From assembly GCA_002373375.1 (NCBI GenBank), contig DFLE01000053.1:1-36744 (forward strand): DNA of 36,744 nucleotides. Direction: 5' to 3'. Below, one piece after another: positions 15,733 to 23,880 of this stretch. The translations under genes and the position numbers were made by a program. Under the pieces are notes generated by a model. It worked only from the letters and a program-made list of their open reading frames with translations. It was not told the origin of the DNA and did no database searches. The stretch comes from Prevotellaceae bacterium UBA3627 (GTDB taxonomy: Bacteria > Bacteroidota > Bacteroidia > Bacteroidales > Bacteroidaceae). Every line of letters starts with the position of its first letter. Position 1 is the stretch's first letter.

Positions 15733-17481
15733 ATGATTACATTGAAAAGAAGATTACACATATTGCTTATATTGCTGGCGCTCACCACCACCATGAGGGC
15801 AGCACAGCCTGACCGCATTGTGACCGACGGACACATGGAACACTGCGGAGACTCTGCCTTCGTAATGCTCACGCTCAACCCTGAGAAGATGGCAGTGGAG
15901 GCCGGACAGATGATGACCATCCGACCACACCTTATAGGAGCCGACCACAATGTGTCACTGCCTGCCATACACATACTGGGGCGCCACCCTTACTACCGAT
16001 ACCTGCGCGGACAGCAACTGGCATCGACAAACCCCAAGAGAGACATCTATATTTGGGAGAAGAAGCGCCACGATGACGAGTGGCAGCACTATGCACAGGG
16101 ACTGCCCTTCCGTCCGTGGATGGACAGCTGCCGGCTGGTGGTGATAGTAGAGGTGAGCGACGAGTGTGCCACGACACATCACGTCATCTACACCGTGGTG
16201 CAAGAGGCACAGAAGAAACAACGTGTGAGGATGTCTGAGCCCAAGCCGGTAACACTTACCGACAGCGGCACGGCATACATACAGTTTCCCAACAACGACA
16301 CACGTCTGCTGCCTGAATGGCAACAAAACAAGGAGGAACTGGGCAAGATTACCGAGAGCATCAGCAAGGTGCTGAACGACAAGAGCGCCACACTGCTCAG
16401 ACTGCACCTGCACGGCTACGCCTCGCCTGACGGTCCGCTGGCCGACAACAGGCGGTTTGCCTCTGAGCGTGTGGACAGTGTGAAGAAGTATATCGTTGAC
16501 CATACCCCGCTGGCAGCTTACCAGATAAAGACCGAGTCAACAGCTGAGGACTGGGCAGGACTGCTGCATCATGTGGAGCAATGTGACGACAACCGCCTGC
16601 CACACCGTAAGGAGATAATAGGCATCATCAATGATAATATGGGTGCCGACCAGAAGGAACAACACCTGCGCACGCTATACCCCGAGGACTATGCCTACCT
16701 GCTTGAGAACGTGCTGCCGCGCCTGCGCCGCACTGATTACCAGATAGACTATACGCGCCGCGAGATGATGGAGCAGAAGCCGATAATAGACTCCATCTGG
16801 CACATGCCCGACGTCACGCAGCATCCCTCGCTCTCCCCTGAGCATATAGAGACATACAAGCCTATAGTGGCAGTGAAGACCAACCTGCTGTGGTGGGCTG
16901 CCGCCGCTCCTAACATAGAGTTTGAGGTGCCCTTCGGCAAGCGCCGCCAATGGAGCGTGATGGCTGAGATGTGGTGCCCGTGGTATGTGTGGCATAATAA
17001 CAGCAGGGCATACGAGGTGATGCTCTTCGGTGCCGAACTGAGACACTGGTATGGCACCTGCCGCGACAAGAGCCGCGCACCACTTACGGGACTGTTCCTC
17101 GGACTGTATGCCGCCGGTGGCAAGTATGACCTGGAATGGAACTACAAAGGCGACCAGGGAGAGTTCTACAGCGGCGGCTTGACGATAGGTTACTCCTGGC
17201 CTATACACCGCCGACTCAACCTGGAGCTGTCAGGCTCTGTGGGTGCCCTCGGCGGACCGCGCCGTCACTATAAGGGAATGGCTGATGACACCCGTCTTGT
17301 CAAGGAATATAACTCCTCCACCTTCTATGCCGGACCTACAAAGCTCAAGCTGTCAATAGTATGGCTACTGGGCAACAAGGGACAGAGCATTACACGCCGC
17401 GGCATGGAGAAGGAACGGCAGCGCAATCGCAAAGAGATTCAGAAGATGAACGACATGTGGGAGAAAGTATATAAGAAATAA
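15733..17481 (+). CDS. DUF3868/OmpA-like/DUF3575 outer-membrane protein of fimbria loci
   Basis: A 582-residue exported protein. A signal peptide begins at ATG 15733 (MITLKRRLHILLILLALTTT); the in-frame start at 15670 lies in the argH terminator region and is rejected. The N-terminal half resembles DUF3868. The middle contains an OmpA-like segment (LHLHGYASPDGPLADNRRFASERVDSV). The C-terminal 190 residues (VAVKTNLLWWAAAAPNIEFE onward) resemble DUF3575, with beta-barrel-like alternation (GLFLGLYAAGGKYDLEW). Such proteins are often found beside Mfa/Fim-type fimbrial genes in Bacteroidales, where they are thought to aid assembly or anchoring. Here only a short lipoprotein follows, one base after the stop, so the rest of a fimbrial locus appears lost. 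Confidence 0.75.
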   Translation: MITLKRRLHILLILLALTTTMRAAQPDRIVTDGHMEHCGDSAFVMLTLNPEKMAVEAGQMMTIRPHLIGADHNVSLPAIHILGRHPYYRYLRGQQLASTNPKRDIYIWEKKRHDDEWQHYAQGLPFRPWMDSCRLVVIVEVSDECATTHHVIYTVVQEAQKKQRVRMSEPKPVTLTDSGTAYIQFPNNDTRLLPEWQQNKEELGKITESISKVLNDKSATLLRLHLHGYASPDGPLADNRRFASERVDSVKKYIVDHTPLAAYQIKTESTAEDWAGLLHHVEQCDDNRLPHRKEIIGIINDNMGADQKEQHLRTLYPEDYAYLLENVLPRLRRTDYQIDYTRREMMEQKPIIDSIWHMPDVTQHPSLSPEHIETYKPIVAVKTNLLWWAAAAPNIEFEVPFGKRRQWSVMAEMWCPWYVWHNNSRAYEVMLFGAELRHWYGTCRDKSRAPLTGLFLGLYAAGGKYDLEWNYKGDQGEFYSGGLTIGYSWPIHRRLNLELSGSVGALGGPRRHYKGMADDTRLVKEYNSSTFYAGPTKLKLSIVWLLGNKGQSITRRGMEKERQRNRKEIQKMNDMWEKVYKK

Positions 17482-17482
17482 T

Positions 17483-17650
17483 ATGAGACGCATATATAAA
17501 AGACATAGCATATTACCACTGGTGGCAGTAATGCTGCTGACAGCACTGGCATCATGCCGTCGCACCATAGAGGAGGACTATCTTGACTACCCCTCGGTGC
17601 AGGATGGTAACACCACCGTGAATGCAGACACCACCTGCATAACAAAATGA
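17483..17650 (+). CDS. Short lipoprotein, possible truncated fimbrial anchor (55 aa)
   Basis: Begins one base after the preceding stop. It encodes a lipoprotein signal: MRRIYKRH, a hydrophobic stretch LPLVAVMLLTALAS, and lipobox Cys25, then an acidic tail RRTIEEDYLDYPSVQDGNTT and a few more residues. In related loci the gene here is a FimB/Mfa2-type lipoprotein of several hundred residues; this frame stops at TGA 17648-17650, which lies inside the first unit of the 22-bp repeat array. It may therefore be a truncated remnant, or a genuine small lipoprotein. The reading frame and lipobox are seen; the fimbrial link is inference. Confidence 0.5.
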   Translation: MRRIYKRHSILPLVAVMLLTALASCRRTIEEDYLDYPSVQDGNTTVNADTTCITK

Positions 17651-17734
17651 AAGCTATCACTTCACCGTGTGAAAGCATAGCTTTTACCACCTGAAAGCAT
17701 AGCTTTTACAGTGTGAAAGCATAGCTTTCTCAGC
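17647..17734. repeat. 22-bp palindromic tandem array, locus B (4 units)
   Basis: Units of exactly 22 bases start at 17647, 17669, 17691 and 17713. Units 2-3 read GTGAAAGCATAGCTTTTAC with varying 3-base junctions; unit 1 has only the left half, as at locus A. The array begins inside the end of the short lipoprotein gene and precedes the flavin-reductase promoter. Confidence 0.88.
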
Positions 17735-17773
17735 GCCACTCATAAACCGCTGGTTACTAAGGATATAAAAAAT

Positions 17774-17787
17774 GCCCCTGACGGGGC
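17774..17787. terminator. Short GC hairpin between locus B and the next promoter
   Basis: GCCCC (17774-17778) pairs with GGGGC (17783-17787). On the minus strand it is followed by ATTTTTTATA, a good terminator tail; on the plus strand the tail is only moderately T-rich. It probably insulates the two transcripts. Confidence 0.45.
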
Positions 17788-17818
17788 TTGCTTGTTTGCG
17801 ATTAAGTTTGTATATTTG
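17788..17818 (+). promoter_or_regulatory. Promoter of the flavin reductase-aat operon
   Basis: TTG at 17788-17790 and TATATTTG at 17811-17818, 20 bases apart. The leader is about 27 bases. Confidence 0.65.
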
Positions 17819-17851
17819 TATCGTGAAAAAACATAAAAACCAAGTATTACT

Positions 17852-18415
17852 ATGAAGAATTTCGGCTCAAAACCTTGGCTGCTGCCGCAGCCGGTGCTGA
17901 TAATCGGCACCTACGACAAAGACGGCAAACCTAACGCTATGAACGCCGCATGGGGCGGCACGTGGGACATGCACGAGATAATGATCTCGCTGAGTTCTCA
18001 CAAGACTACCGACAACCTCGCCGTAAACAATGAGTTCACCGTGGCTTTCGCCACAAGCGACACCTTGGTTGCCGCCGACTACGTAGGTCTGGCGAGCGGA
18101 CGCAACACGCCCGACAAGATGGAGCGCGCGGGATGGACCGTGGAGAAGGCTCCAAACGTCAACGCACCGCTGTTCAAGGAGTTTCCTATGACCATGGAAT
18201 GTCGCGTGAAGGAGAAACTCTACGAGAGCGAGACAGGTTGCTATCTCATAGCCGAAGTGGTTGACATACAGTGTGATGAAAAATACCTTGCCGCTGACGG
18301 CCAGCCCGATGTGGAGCGTATGCAGATAATAACCTACGACCCCGTACACCACGGCTACATAGAGCTGGGCAAGACCGTAGGCAAAGCCTTTGCCGACGGC
18401 AAGAAACTGAAATAA
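17852..18415 (+). CDS. Flavin reductase-like FMN-binding protein
   Basis: A 187-residue cytoplasmic protein of the flavin reductase-like/flavoredoxin family, a split-barrel fold that binds FMN. The N-terminus WLLPQPVLIIGTYDKDGKPNAMNAAWGG is the usual start, followed by ISLSSHKTTDNLAVNNEFTVAF and YVGLASGRNTPDKMERAGW, which correspond to the flavin-contacting loops. Partners and electron acceptors vary in this family and are not evident here. It is the first gene of a pair with aat, three bases apart. Confidence 0.85.
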   Translation: MKNFGSKPWLLPQPVLIIGTYDKDGKPNAMNAAWGGTWDMHEIMISLSSHKTTDNLAVNNEFTVAFATSDTLVAADYVGLASGRNTPDKMERAGWTVEKAPNVNAPLFKEFPMTMECRVKEKLYESETGCYLIAEVVDIQCDEKYLAADGQPDVERMQIITYDPVHHGYIELGKTVGKAFADGKKLK

Positions 18416-18418
18416 GCC

Positions 18419-19084
18419 ATGGCAGTATATGGCCTTGATGAAAGACTGTGGTTCCCCGACCCTCACGAAGGGGAACCTGACGGACTTGTAGCGGTATATG
18501 GCGACCTCTCACCCGAGAGGTTGCTGCTTGCTTATTCTAACGGTTACTTCCCGTGGTATTCTTACCGTGCTACTGCTGGTGCTATCTTCTGGTACTGTCC
18601 GCTTGACAGGTTCGTCATCTTCCCTGACGAGATACACGTCAGCCACTCCATGCGCCAGATGCTGCATAGCGAGAAGTATGAGGTGACGTTCAACGAGGAT
18701 TTCCCTGCCGTAATACAAAACTGTTCCACGGCACAGGAGCGCAATGTTGACTTCGGTGCGTGGCTCGGTCCCGACATGATAGATGCCTACACGCACATGC
18801 ACCGCCTGGGCTATGCCTCAAGCGTGGAAGTATGGGAGCGCGACAGCCACCGTCTGGTGGGCGGACTCTATGGTATAACACTGTGTGATTGTTTCTTCGG
18901 TGAGAGTATGTTTTCCCTCGTCCCCAGTGCCTCAAAACTCGCCCTCATCCATCTTGCCCGCAAGATGAAGGAAGAAGGCGGCAAGCTCATCGACTGCCAG
19001 TTTGAGACTCCTCACCTGCTCACTATGGGGGGAAGGCACATCACCTATGAGCAGTACATGGAGATACTGCAAAAGAAAGTATGA
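18419..19084 (+). CDS. aat: Leucyl/phenylalanyl-tRNA-protein transferase
   Basis: Transfers Leu or Phe from its tRNA to the N-terminus of proteins starting with Lys or Arg, marking them for ClpS/ClpAP degradation (N-degron pathway). The 221 residues show the family pattern: WFPDP near the start, DGLVAVYGDLSPERLLLAY, GYFPWYS, the IFWYCPLDRFVIFP strand, and the acceptor-binding core GESMFSLVPSASKLALIHLA, then IDCQFETPHLLTMGG. Length is normal. No clp genes are in the window. Its stop codon directly abuts the stop codon of the convergent TPR gene. Confidence 0.95.
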   Translation: MAVYGLDERLWFPDPHEGEPDGLVAVYGDLSPERLLLAYSNGYFPWYSYRATAGAIFWYCPLDRFVIFPDEIHVSHSMRQMLHSEKYEVTFNEDFPAVIQNCSTAQERNVDFGAWLGPDMIDAYTHMHRLGYASSVEVWERDSHRLVGGLYGITLCDCFFGESMFSLVPSASKLALIHLARKMKEEGGKLIDCQFETPHLLTMGGRHITYEQYMEILQKKV

Positions 19085-21148
19085 TTACTTGCTGTGGGTA
19101 ATCTTCAGAATGTTCTTGCTATTGTCTATCTCAATCTTTCCGAGTCTGCTCAGAACACTCTGACCGAGAAGCAGCGGAGCCTTCTGGTTACGCACTACAG
19201 AGGCGCGCACATTGGTAAGATTCAAACCGCCGAAGTTCACATCCTTCAGGTTAATGACGGTACCTACACTTACCTCACCGTTAGCATCCATATACCTCTG
19301 GTTGCCTACCACGTCCTTACTTGAGAGATAGCCATTCTTCATCATGAACGTAGCCTCAACCATGGAGACAGTGACGTCACTCGCACCGGTGTCAAACACG
19401 AAATGCAGCGGAAGGCCGTTAACGTTACACTTCACCTTGCATACTCCACTCTCCTTGGTGAAAGGAACCTCCGTAGTTACTGTCTCCTTACTTGATACCT
19501 GCTCTATATCAGAATCCAAGTTCTTCTCATATATAGCCTTGTACTTCTCTACAAGCTTCTTATATTCCGGTGTATCCCTGATGAAGTCCATGTCATAGTC
19601 CTTCACAAGATGAGAGAAGCCAATATAACCTTCCTCAAAAGACTTCTCCAGATACTTCAGCGCATTCTCCTTATCCTTCATTCGTGAGTAAAGACACGCT
19701 GCGTTATAATAGTCACTTGCATGGTCTTCGCCTCTTGCTATTATGGTATCCAATGCAGCTATAGCCTTGTCATACTGTCCTAATCCCTGGTACGCATACT
19801 CCACACAACTGTATTTCTCTGGTGAGTTCTCTATCTCTATCACCTTCTTGAAGTCAGCCTCGGCAAGCTCTTTCTTTCCCTGACGCATATATATGTCGCC
19901 CCTGCACTCATAGGCATAGGCATTGTCAGGGTTGAGAACTATCGAGGTAGTCATATCCTCTATGGCTCCCTCCAGGTCGCCGTCCAGATTCTTATACCAT
20001 CCGCGACGACCATAGCCCATACTTGATTCCGGGTCAATGGTCAGCAGGTTATCCCACTCTGCAATGGCTGCCTTCACATTACCCATCTCATAGTATATAT
20101 ATGCCTTCTTGACCAGATTTGCCAGTTCCGTGCTGTCCATGTCCAAAGACTGGTTGATACTGGCAAGGGCCTCATCGTATGCACCTATCTCACAATAACA
20201 GTCAGCGAGCCTTTGATAGATTGTAGAAGTGGCCTCTATCTTATTCGCCTGCAGGAAGTATTCTATAGCCTTCTTGTACTTCTTGTTATTCATGCTCATC
20301 AGTCCTGTAAGATAAGGCCATGTCAACTCATTAGGACTCTTTTTTGCCTGTATCTTCAGTTTTGACAACATCATAGAGGAAGCCGGCTCCTTAAGCTCAG
20401 AGATGAGAATGGCAGCTTTCTCGTCCCAATCACACTGCATAGAGGTTATCAGGTCATTGGTGCCCTCATGCCACATCTCTTTCTGCAGTTCGGCATCAGC
20501 CCTGAAAGCATAAGCCCTCGAATTGGATTCATCCATCTTTATGACATGGTTGAACTGTGATATGGCATCATCCAGACGCTTCTGCTCCAGAGCATTACGT
20601 CCTATACCCATGTATCCCGTCGCCTCACCTGGGTCAAGCTCTATCATCTTACGGTAATCAGCGTCAGCCTGGTAATAATTGTCCTGCTCATAATATATCT
20701 GCGCACGCTTCTCGTAAAGACCGGTCTTCTCCGGATATATGCGTATGGCGGCGGTAAAGTCATTCAGAGCCTTCACCGTATCTTCCAAGTGCAGATACAC
20801 ACCGGCTCTCGTCACATAAGAAGAGGCTATATACTCCTTATCCTTCTTAGGCAGATACTTGATAGCGAGCTCCGCAGCAGTAAGCGCCTTGCCGTATTCT
20901 TCGTTCTGCAGCCTTATCAGCGCAATCCACGAATAAGAGTATCCACTCTTAGGGTTCTCCTGAATATCCTTGTTGAAATATTCGAGTGCCTCGTTCATGT
21001 CCTCTTTATTGTAAGCCTCTATTCCTCTCATGTAATTATAAGACTCCGGCCGCTTTACATTCTGGGCAAACACAGCAGTTCCGACAATCAAGGATATTAC
21101 GAGCATTAACATCCTGCACTGAGACAGACAAAGAGATTTCATATTCAT
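19085..21148 (-). CDS. Exported TPR-repeat protein with C-terminal retropepsin-like domain
   Basis: A 687-residue protein with a signal peptide (cleavage expected after TAVFAQ, about residue 29), then a long array of tetratricopeptide repeats up to about residue 530 (for example AYAYECRGDIYMRQGKKELAEA). The C-terminal domain of about 120 residues has the clan-AA aspartic protease motif VFDTGASDV (Asp586) and a later LLLGQSVLSRL flap/psi-loop motif. One DTGA per chain means the protease would be active as a dimer, as in retropepsins. The repeats probably bind partner proteins; the target is unknown. A promoter and a pair of 17-bp direct repeats lie upstream. Confidence 0.85.
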   Translation of the reverse strand: MNMKSLCLSQCRMLMLVISLIVGTAVFAQNVKRPESYNYMRGIEAYNKEDMNEALEYFNKDIQENPKSGYSYSWIALIRLQNEEYGKALTAAELAIKYLPKKDKEYIASSYVTRAGVYLHLEDTVKALNDFTAAIRIYPEKTGLYEKRAQIYYEQDNYYQADADYRKMIELDPGEATGYMGIGRNALEQKRLDDAISQFNHVIKMDESNSRAYAFRADAELQKEMWHEGTNDLITSMQCDWDEKAAILISELKEPASSMMLSKLKIQAKKSPNELTWPYLTGLMSMNNKKYKKAIEYFLQANKIEATSTIYQRLADCYCEIGAYDEALASINQSLDMDSTELANLVKKAYIYYEMGNVKAAIAEWDNLLTIDPESSMGYGRRGWYKNLDGDLEGAIEDMTTSIVLNPDNAYAYECRGDIYMRQGKKELAEADFKKVIEIENSPEKYSCVEYAYQGLGQYDKAIAALDTIIARGEDHASDYYNAACLYSRMKDKENALKYLEKSFEEGYIGFSHLVKDYDMDFIRDTPEYKKLVEKYKAIYEKNLDSDIEQVSSKETVTTEVPFTKESGVCKVKCNVNGLPLHFVFDTGASDVTVSMVEATFMMKNGYLSSKDVVGNQRYMDANGEVSVGTVINLKDVNFGGLNLTNVRASVVRNQKAPLLLGQSVLSRLGKIEIDNSKNILKITHSK

Positions 21149-21187
21149 AGTATGTGTGATTTTTTGCTTTACTTGTTATTGATACTA

Positions 21188-21218
21188 CAAAATTACTTCT
21201 TTTTTTATAATCACACAA
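21188..21218 (-). promoter_or_regulatory. Promoter of the TPR-protease gene
   Basis: TAATTTTG on the minus strand (21188-21195) and TTG at 21216-21218, 20 bases apart. Transcription should start near 21181, giving a leader of about 33 bases. Confidence 0.68.
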
Positions 21219-21225
21219 GAATTTG

Positions 21226-21263
21226 CCCTCTCAATGTATGAACATTCCCTGTCAATGTATGAA
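21226..21263. repeat. 17-bp direct repeat pair with 21-bp period
   Basis: CCCTCTCAATGTATGAA (21226-21242) and CCCTGTCAATGTATGAA (21247-21263) differ at one base. They are centred about 53 and 74 bases upstream of the expected start of the TPR-protease transcript, the place for activator binding sites on one face of the helix. Confidence 0.7.
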
Positions 21264-21593
21264 AGGATTGAAAAAACTGAATTTCACAACATGTTCATTA
21301 TAATTCCCACAGTAACAGTCTTTAAGCCCTTCCTTTTGTCACTTTGTCATATCAGAGTCCTGCTTTTCTCTCAAAAAATACAATAATTGCAGATTGCCGC
21401 TCCGTTCTTGCTATAATTTGCAATTATTTTTATATCTTTGTAGGCAGAATTTGACAAAGTGGAAAAAGAAAAGCCTCTAAAAGCTAAATAGCTTTGATGA
21501 TAATCAGAAGCAGGAACTGGCTAAAATGATGGGACAACAAATTGTGATTTTATTGAAACCATAATAATCGGGTTGTTAAACGTTTGAACAACT
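21264..21593. other. AT-rich intergenic region upstream of the DUF1016 gene
   Basis: No gene with a start was found. It holds the promoter at 21433-21440, a lone degenerate match to the 22-bp array core (21479-21495, AAAAGCTAAATAGCTTT) and an open stretch without a start codon ending at about 21564 (DDNQKQELAKMMGQQIVILL in one frame), which could be a gene remnant. Confidence 0.45.
21433..21440 (+). promoter_or_regulatory. Promoter -7 element ahead of the DUF1016 gene
   Basis: TATCTTTG matches TAnnTTTG; a TTG lies 22 bases upstream (21408-21410). The leader would be about 145 bases. Confidence 0.5.
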
Positions 21594-22691
21594 ATGAAAG
21601 AAATTAGTATTATAGATGAGAAATACGTACAATGGGTTAAAAGCCTCGTTGCAAGATATAGACAGAGCCAAGTAAAGGCGGCTGTTAAGGTGAATACGGA
21701 AGTTCTCAGATTTTACTGGGAACTGGGGAGGGACATTGTAGAGCGAGATGCTGAGAACCAATATGGCAGTAGGTTCTATGCCTCGCTGAGCCGCGACCTG
21801 AAGGATGCTCTTCAGACAGATGGCTTCTCGGAACGAAACCTGCGCTATATGAAGAGCTTCTATCTGCTTTACAATGGGAAAATTGGAAATTTGCCACAAG
21901 TTGTGGCAAATTCTAACGACGCAATTTTGCCACAGGTTGTGGCAGAATTGTTCGTTGTGCCTTGGGGGCATCATCGCTACATTATAGACAAATGTGCAGA
22001 TAACCCTGACAAAGCCTTATTTTTTGTTCATCAGATTATAGAGAACGGTTGGAGCCGTAACATGTTACTTAATTTCCTTGACTCAGACCTTTATGAGCGT
22101 CAGGGCAAAGCAATATCCAATTTCAGCAAGACACTGCCAGAAGAGTCAAGCGACTTGGCACAAGAAATTACCAAAGACCCATACAACTTTGCGTTTACCG
22201 GCATAACAGGACGGTATAATGAACGATTGCTGAAAGACAAGCTGCTTGGGAATATCACTCGGTTCTTGGTGGAGTTAGGTACAGGTTTTGCATACGTTGG
22301 AAAGGAATACAGATTGCAAGTTGGCGAAAGGGAACAATTTGTTGACTTGTTGTTTTATCACCTAAGCCTCTCATGCTATGTCGTTATAGAAGTGAAAATT
22401 GGAAAGTTGGAATTTGCAGACGTAGGGCAGCTGGGCGGATATATTGTTGCTTGCAACCATATGTTACGCAAAGAAGGACGTGACAACCCAACTATTGGCC
22501 TATTGATATGCAAAGAGAAAGATCGTATTCAAGCACAATATGCCCTGGAGTCAAGCAGTCAGCCTATTGCCATATCGGAATATGAACTGGAGAAATTCTA
22601 TCCAGAAAAGGTTGAAGGTGTCATTCCTTCTATTGAAGAAATAGAAGAGAAACTTAACATGGAGAACGAGAAGAAGAATGAGAATAATTGA
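21594..22691 (+). CDS. DUF1016 family PDDEXK nuclease (YhcG-like)
   Basis: A 365-residue two-domain protein. The N-terminal DUF1016 part (VARYRQSQVKAAVKVNTEVL, then WELGRDIVERDAENQYG and LSRDLKDALQTDGFSERNLR) is helical. The C-terminal part is a PDDEXK nuclease core with Asp251 in EQFVDLLFYH and Glu266-x-Lys268 in VVIEVKIGKLE. Family members are frequent in restriction-modification and defence neighbourhoods; the natural substrate is not established. A linker around residues 98-119 contains LPQVV twice, encoded by two DNA palindromes. It heads the AT-rich accessory stretch and is followed by a broken AlbA_2-type gene start. Confidence 0.88.
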   Translation: MKEISIIDEKYVQWVKSLVARYRQSQVKAAVKVNTEVLRFYWELGRDIVERDAENQYGSRFYASLSRDLKDALQTDGFSERNLRYMKSFYLLYNGKIGNLPQVVANSNDAILPQVVAELFVVPWGHHRYIIDKCADNPDKALFFVHQIIENGWSRNMLLNFLDSDLYERQGKAISNFSKTLPEESSDLAQEITKDPYNFAFTGITGRYNERLLKDKLLGNITRFLVELGTGFAYVGKEYRLQVGEREQFVDLLFYHLSLSCYVVIEVKIGKLEFADVGQLGGYIVACNHMLRKEGRDNPTIGLLICKEKDRIQAQYALESSSQPIAISEYELEKFYPEKVEGVIPSIEEIEEKLNMENEKKNENN

Positions 22692-22713
22692 TTGATTTCG
22701 CGAGACCAAATAT

Positions 22714-22850
22714 ATGACAGAACTCGAATTACAATAATTCCTGTTCCGCAAGTATCCACAAGAGAATGCCGGGGTGAGTGGAAGGGATTTGAGAATTTTA
22801 ACAACTCGTTCTATGGGGACAAAATAACAAGAAATAAAATACGTTTATAG
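22714..22850 (+). pseudogene. Remnant of an AlbA_2/Schlafen-like putative DNA-binding gene
   Basis: From ATG 22714 the frame reads MTELELQ, a stop, then FLFRKYPQENAG. After a frameshift the next frame reads EWKGFENFNNSFYGDK and ends at TAG 22848-22850. This is the usual N-terminus of AlbA_2 (divergent AAA-associated, Schlafen-like) proteins, which start M-T-E-L-E-L, then R-x-Y-P-x-E-N, then E-W-K-x-F-x-N-x-x-x-S-F. The nonsense codon, the frameshift and the missing remainder mark a dead 5' fragment. Recognition is from memory of the family pattern. Confidence 0.6.
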
Positions 22851-22888
22851 TATATGGTATTAGTGGAGCTGAACCTATAAAAAATAAT

Positions 22889-23317
22889 ATGGAAAAATTT
22901 AAAATTGATTTATTTGAAAAAGAAACGGGGAATTTGTTTCCATCGTTTCAAGAATTGAATAAAACAGATTGTAATATATTTTATCATCACTTCAAGGAAA
23001 AGATGCTAGTATATGATTTCCATATGTCTGTTTTTGATAATTTTCAATCAAATACTATATTTATAGAAAAGTATAATGCTCTTGACGAAAAATTTAATAT
23101 ATTAGACGTATTTACAGAATTGAATTTATCAAGCAACATTATATATATTGATTGGGATGAATTTCATACAATAGATAAATTCCAAACATATGATTTCTCC
23201 AAATATTTTAGCGATATATGGTATCCTTACTCAGATAATATAATTATCTTCCCACAAGATATGAATATTATAATTATGATCAGACATGATGGCGCTATCT
23301 ATTATTTTGAAAAATGA
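22889..23317 (+). CDS. Unrecognised AT-rich protein, immunity-protein-like (142 aa)
   Basis: A 142-residue soluble protein with no signal peptide, rich in Phe, Tyr, Asp and Ile. Its end (DIWYPYSDNIIIFPQDMNII, then IIMIRHDGAIYYF) has the strand-turn-strand form seen at the C-terminus of many immunity proteins of polymorphic toxin and contact-inhibition systems. No toxin is adjacent. Base composition is far more AT-rich than that of the housekeeping neighbours, suggesting transfer. The frame is well formed, with ATG at 22889 after an AT-rich leader. The function is a guess from shape only. Confidence 0.55.
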   Translation: MEKFKIDLFEKETGNLFPSFQELNKTDCNIFYHHFKEKMLVYDFHMSVFDNFQSNTIFIEKYNALDEKFNILDVFTELNLSSNIIYIDWDEFHTIDKFQTYDFSKYFSDIWYPYSDNIIIFPQDMNIIIMIRHDGAIYYFEK

Positions 23318-23397
23318 TGATTAAACTAAAACTTGTATATCCCCTGTTCACGGGGATTATAATTTAGAAGGAAGTAGTGCGGATAAAAACAAATAAG

Positions 23398-23880
23398 ATG
23401 AAATATATGATTATAGTTATGTCATTACTATTTGTCATGGCATGTACAAACTCGGAGGAGAAAAAAAATGTTGATAGCCGAACCTATAAAGTGTATGCAA
23501 AGGATCGCGGAGACCAGAGTTGGATTTTGTATGTTCCAATATATATGGATGATACAAAATTCTATTCTAAAAGCAGGACTGAATATAAATTGGATCATGA
23601 TAAAGATTTGCCAAAACTAAGTAAGATAGTATGTGATGAATTACAGACGATTAGAGGTGCTTTACCTTTTCAGGACTATTTCAAACAGTATGCTGGTTAT
23701 GTAGATAATGGCAGAATTTATGTTTATGTGAATTTATTTTCCTATTATCAGGTAAATAAAGAATGTACACCAGAATTACCGCGAACAATAATCTTTTTGA
23801 CTGACGGTGACTATAATTGGGGGTGTATGATTATAGATTATGAAGCAGGAAAGGTCGTGAAATATAAATTCAATGAATAG
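23398..23880 (+). CDS. Hypothetical lipoprotein (160 aa)
   Basis: Begins MKYMIIVMSLLFVMACTNSEE, a lipoprotein signal with lipobox Cys16; a GTG start seven codons earlier is less likely. The mature part is 145 residues with strands and Tyr-rich segments (GYVDNGRIYVYVNLFSYY, TIIFLTDGDYNWGCMIIDYE). It probably sits in an envelope membrane facing the periplasm. Family unknown. It shares the AT-rich composition of the preceding gene. A 44-codon frame overlaps its stop. Confidence 0.6.
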   Translation: MKYMIIVMSLLFVMACTNSEEKKNVDSRTYKVYAKDRGDQSWILYVPIYMDDTKFYSKSRTEYKLDHDKDLPKLSKIVCDELQTIRGALPFQDYFKQYAGYVDNGRIYVYVNLFSYYQVNKECTPELPRTIIFLTDGDYNWGCMIIDYEAGKVVKYKFNE

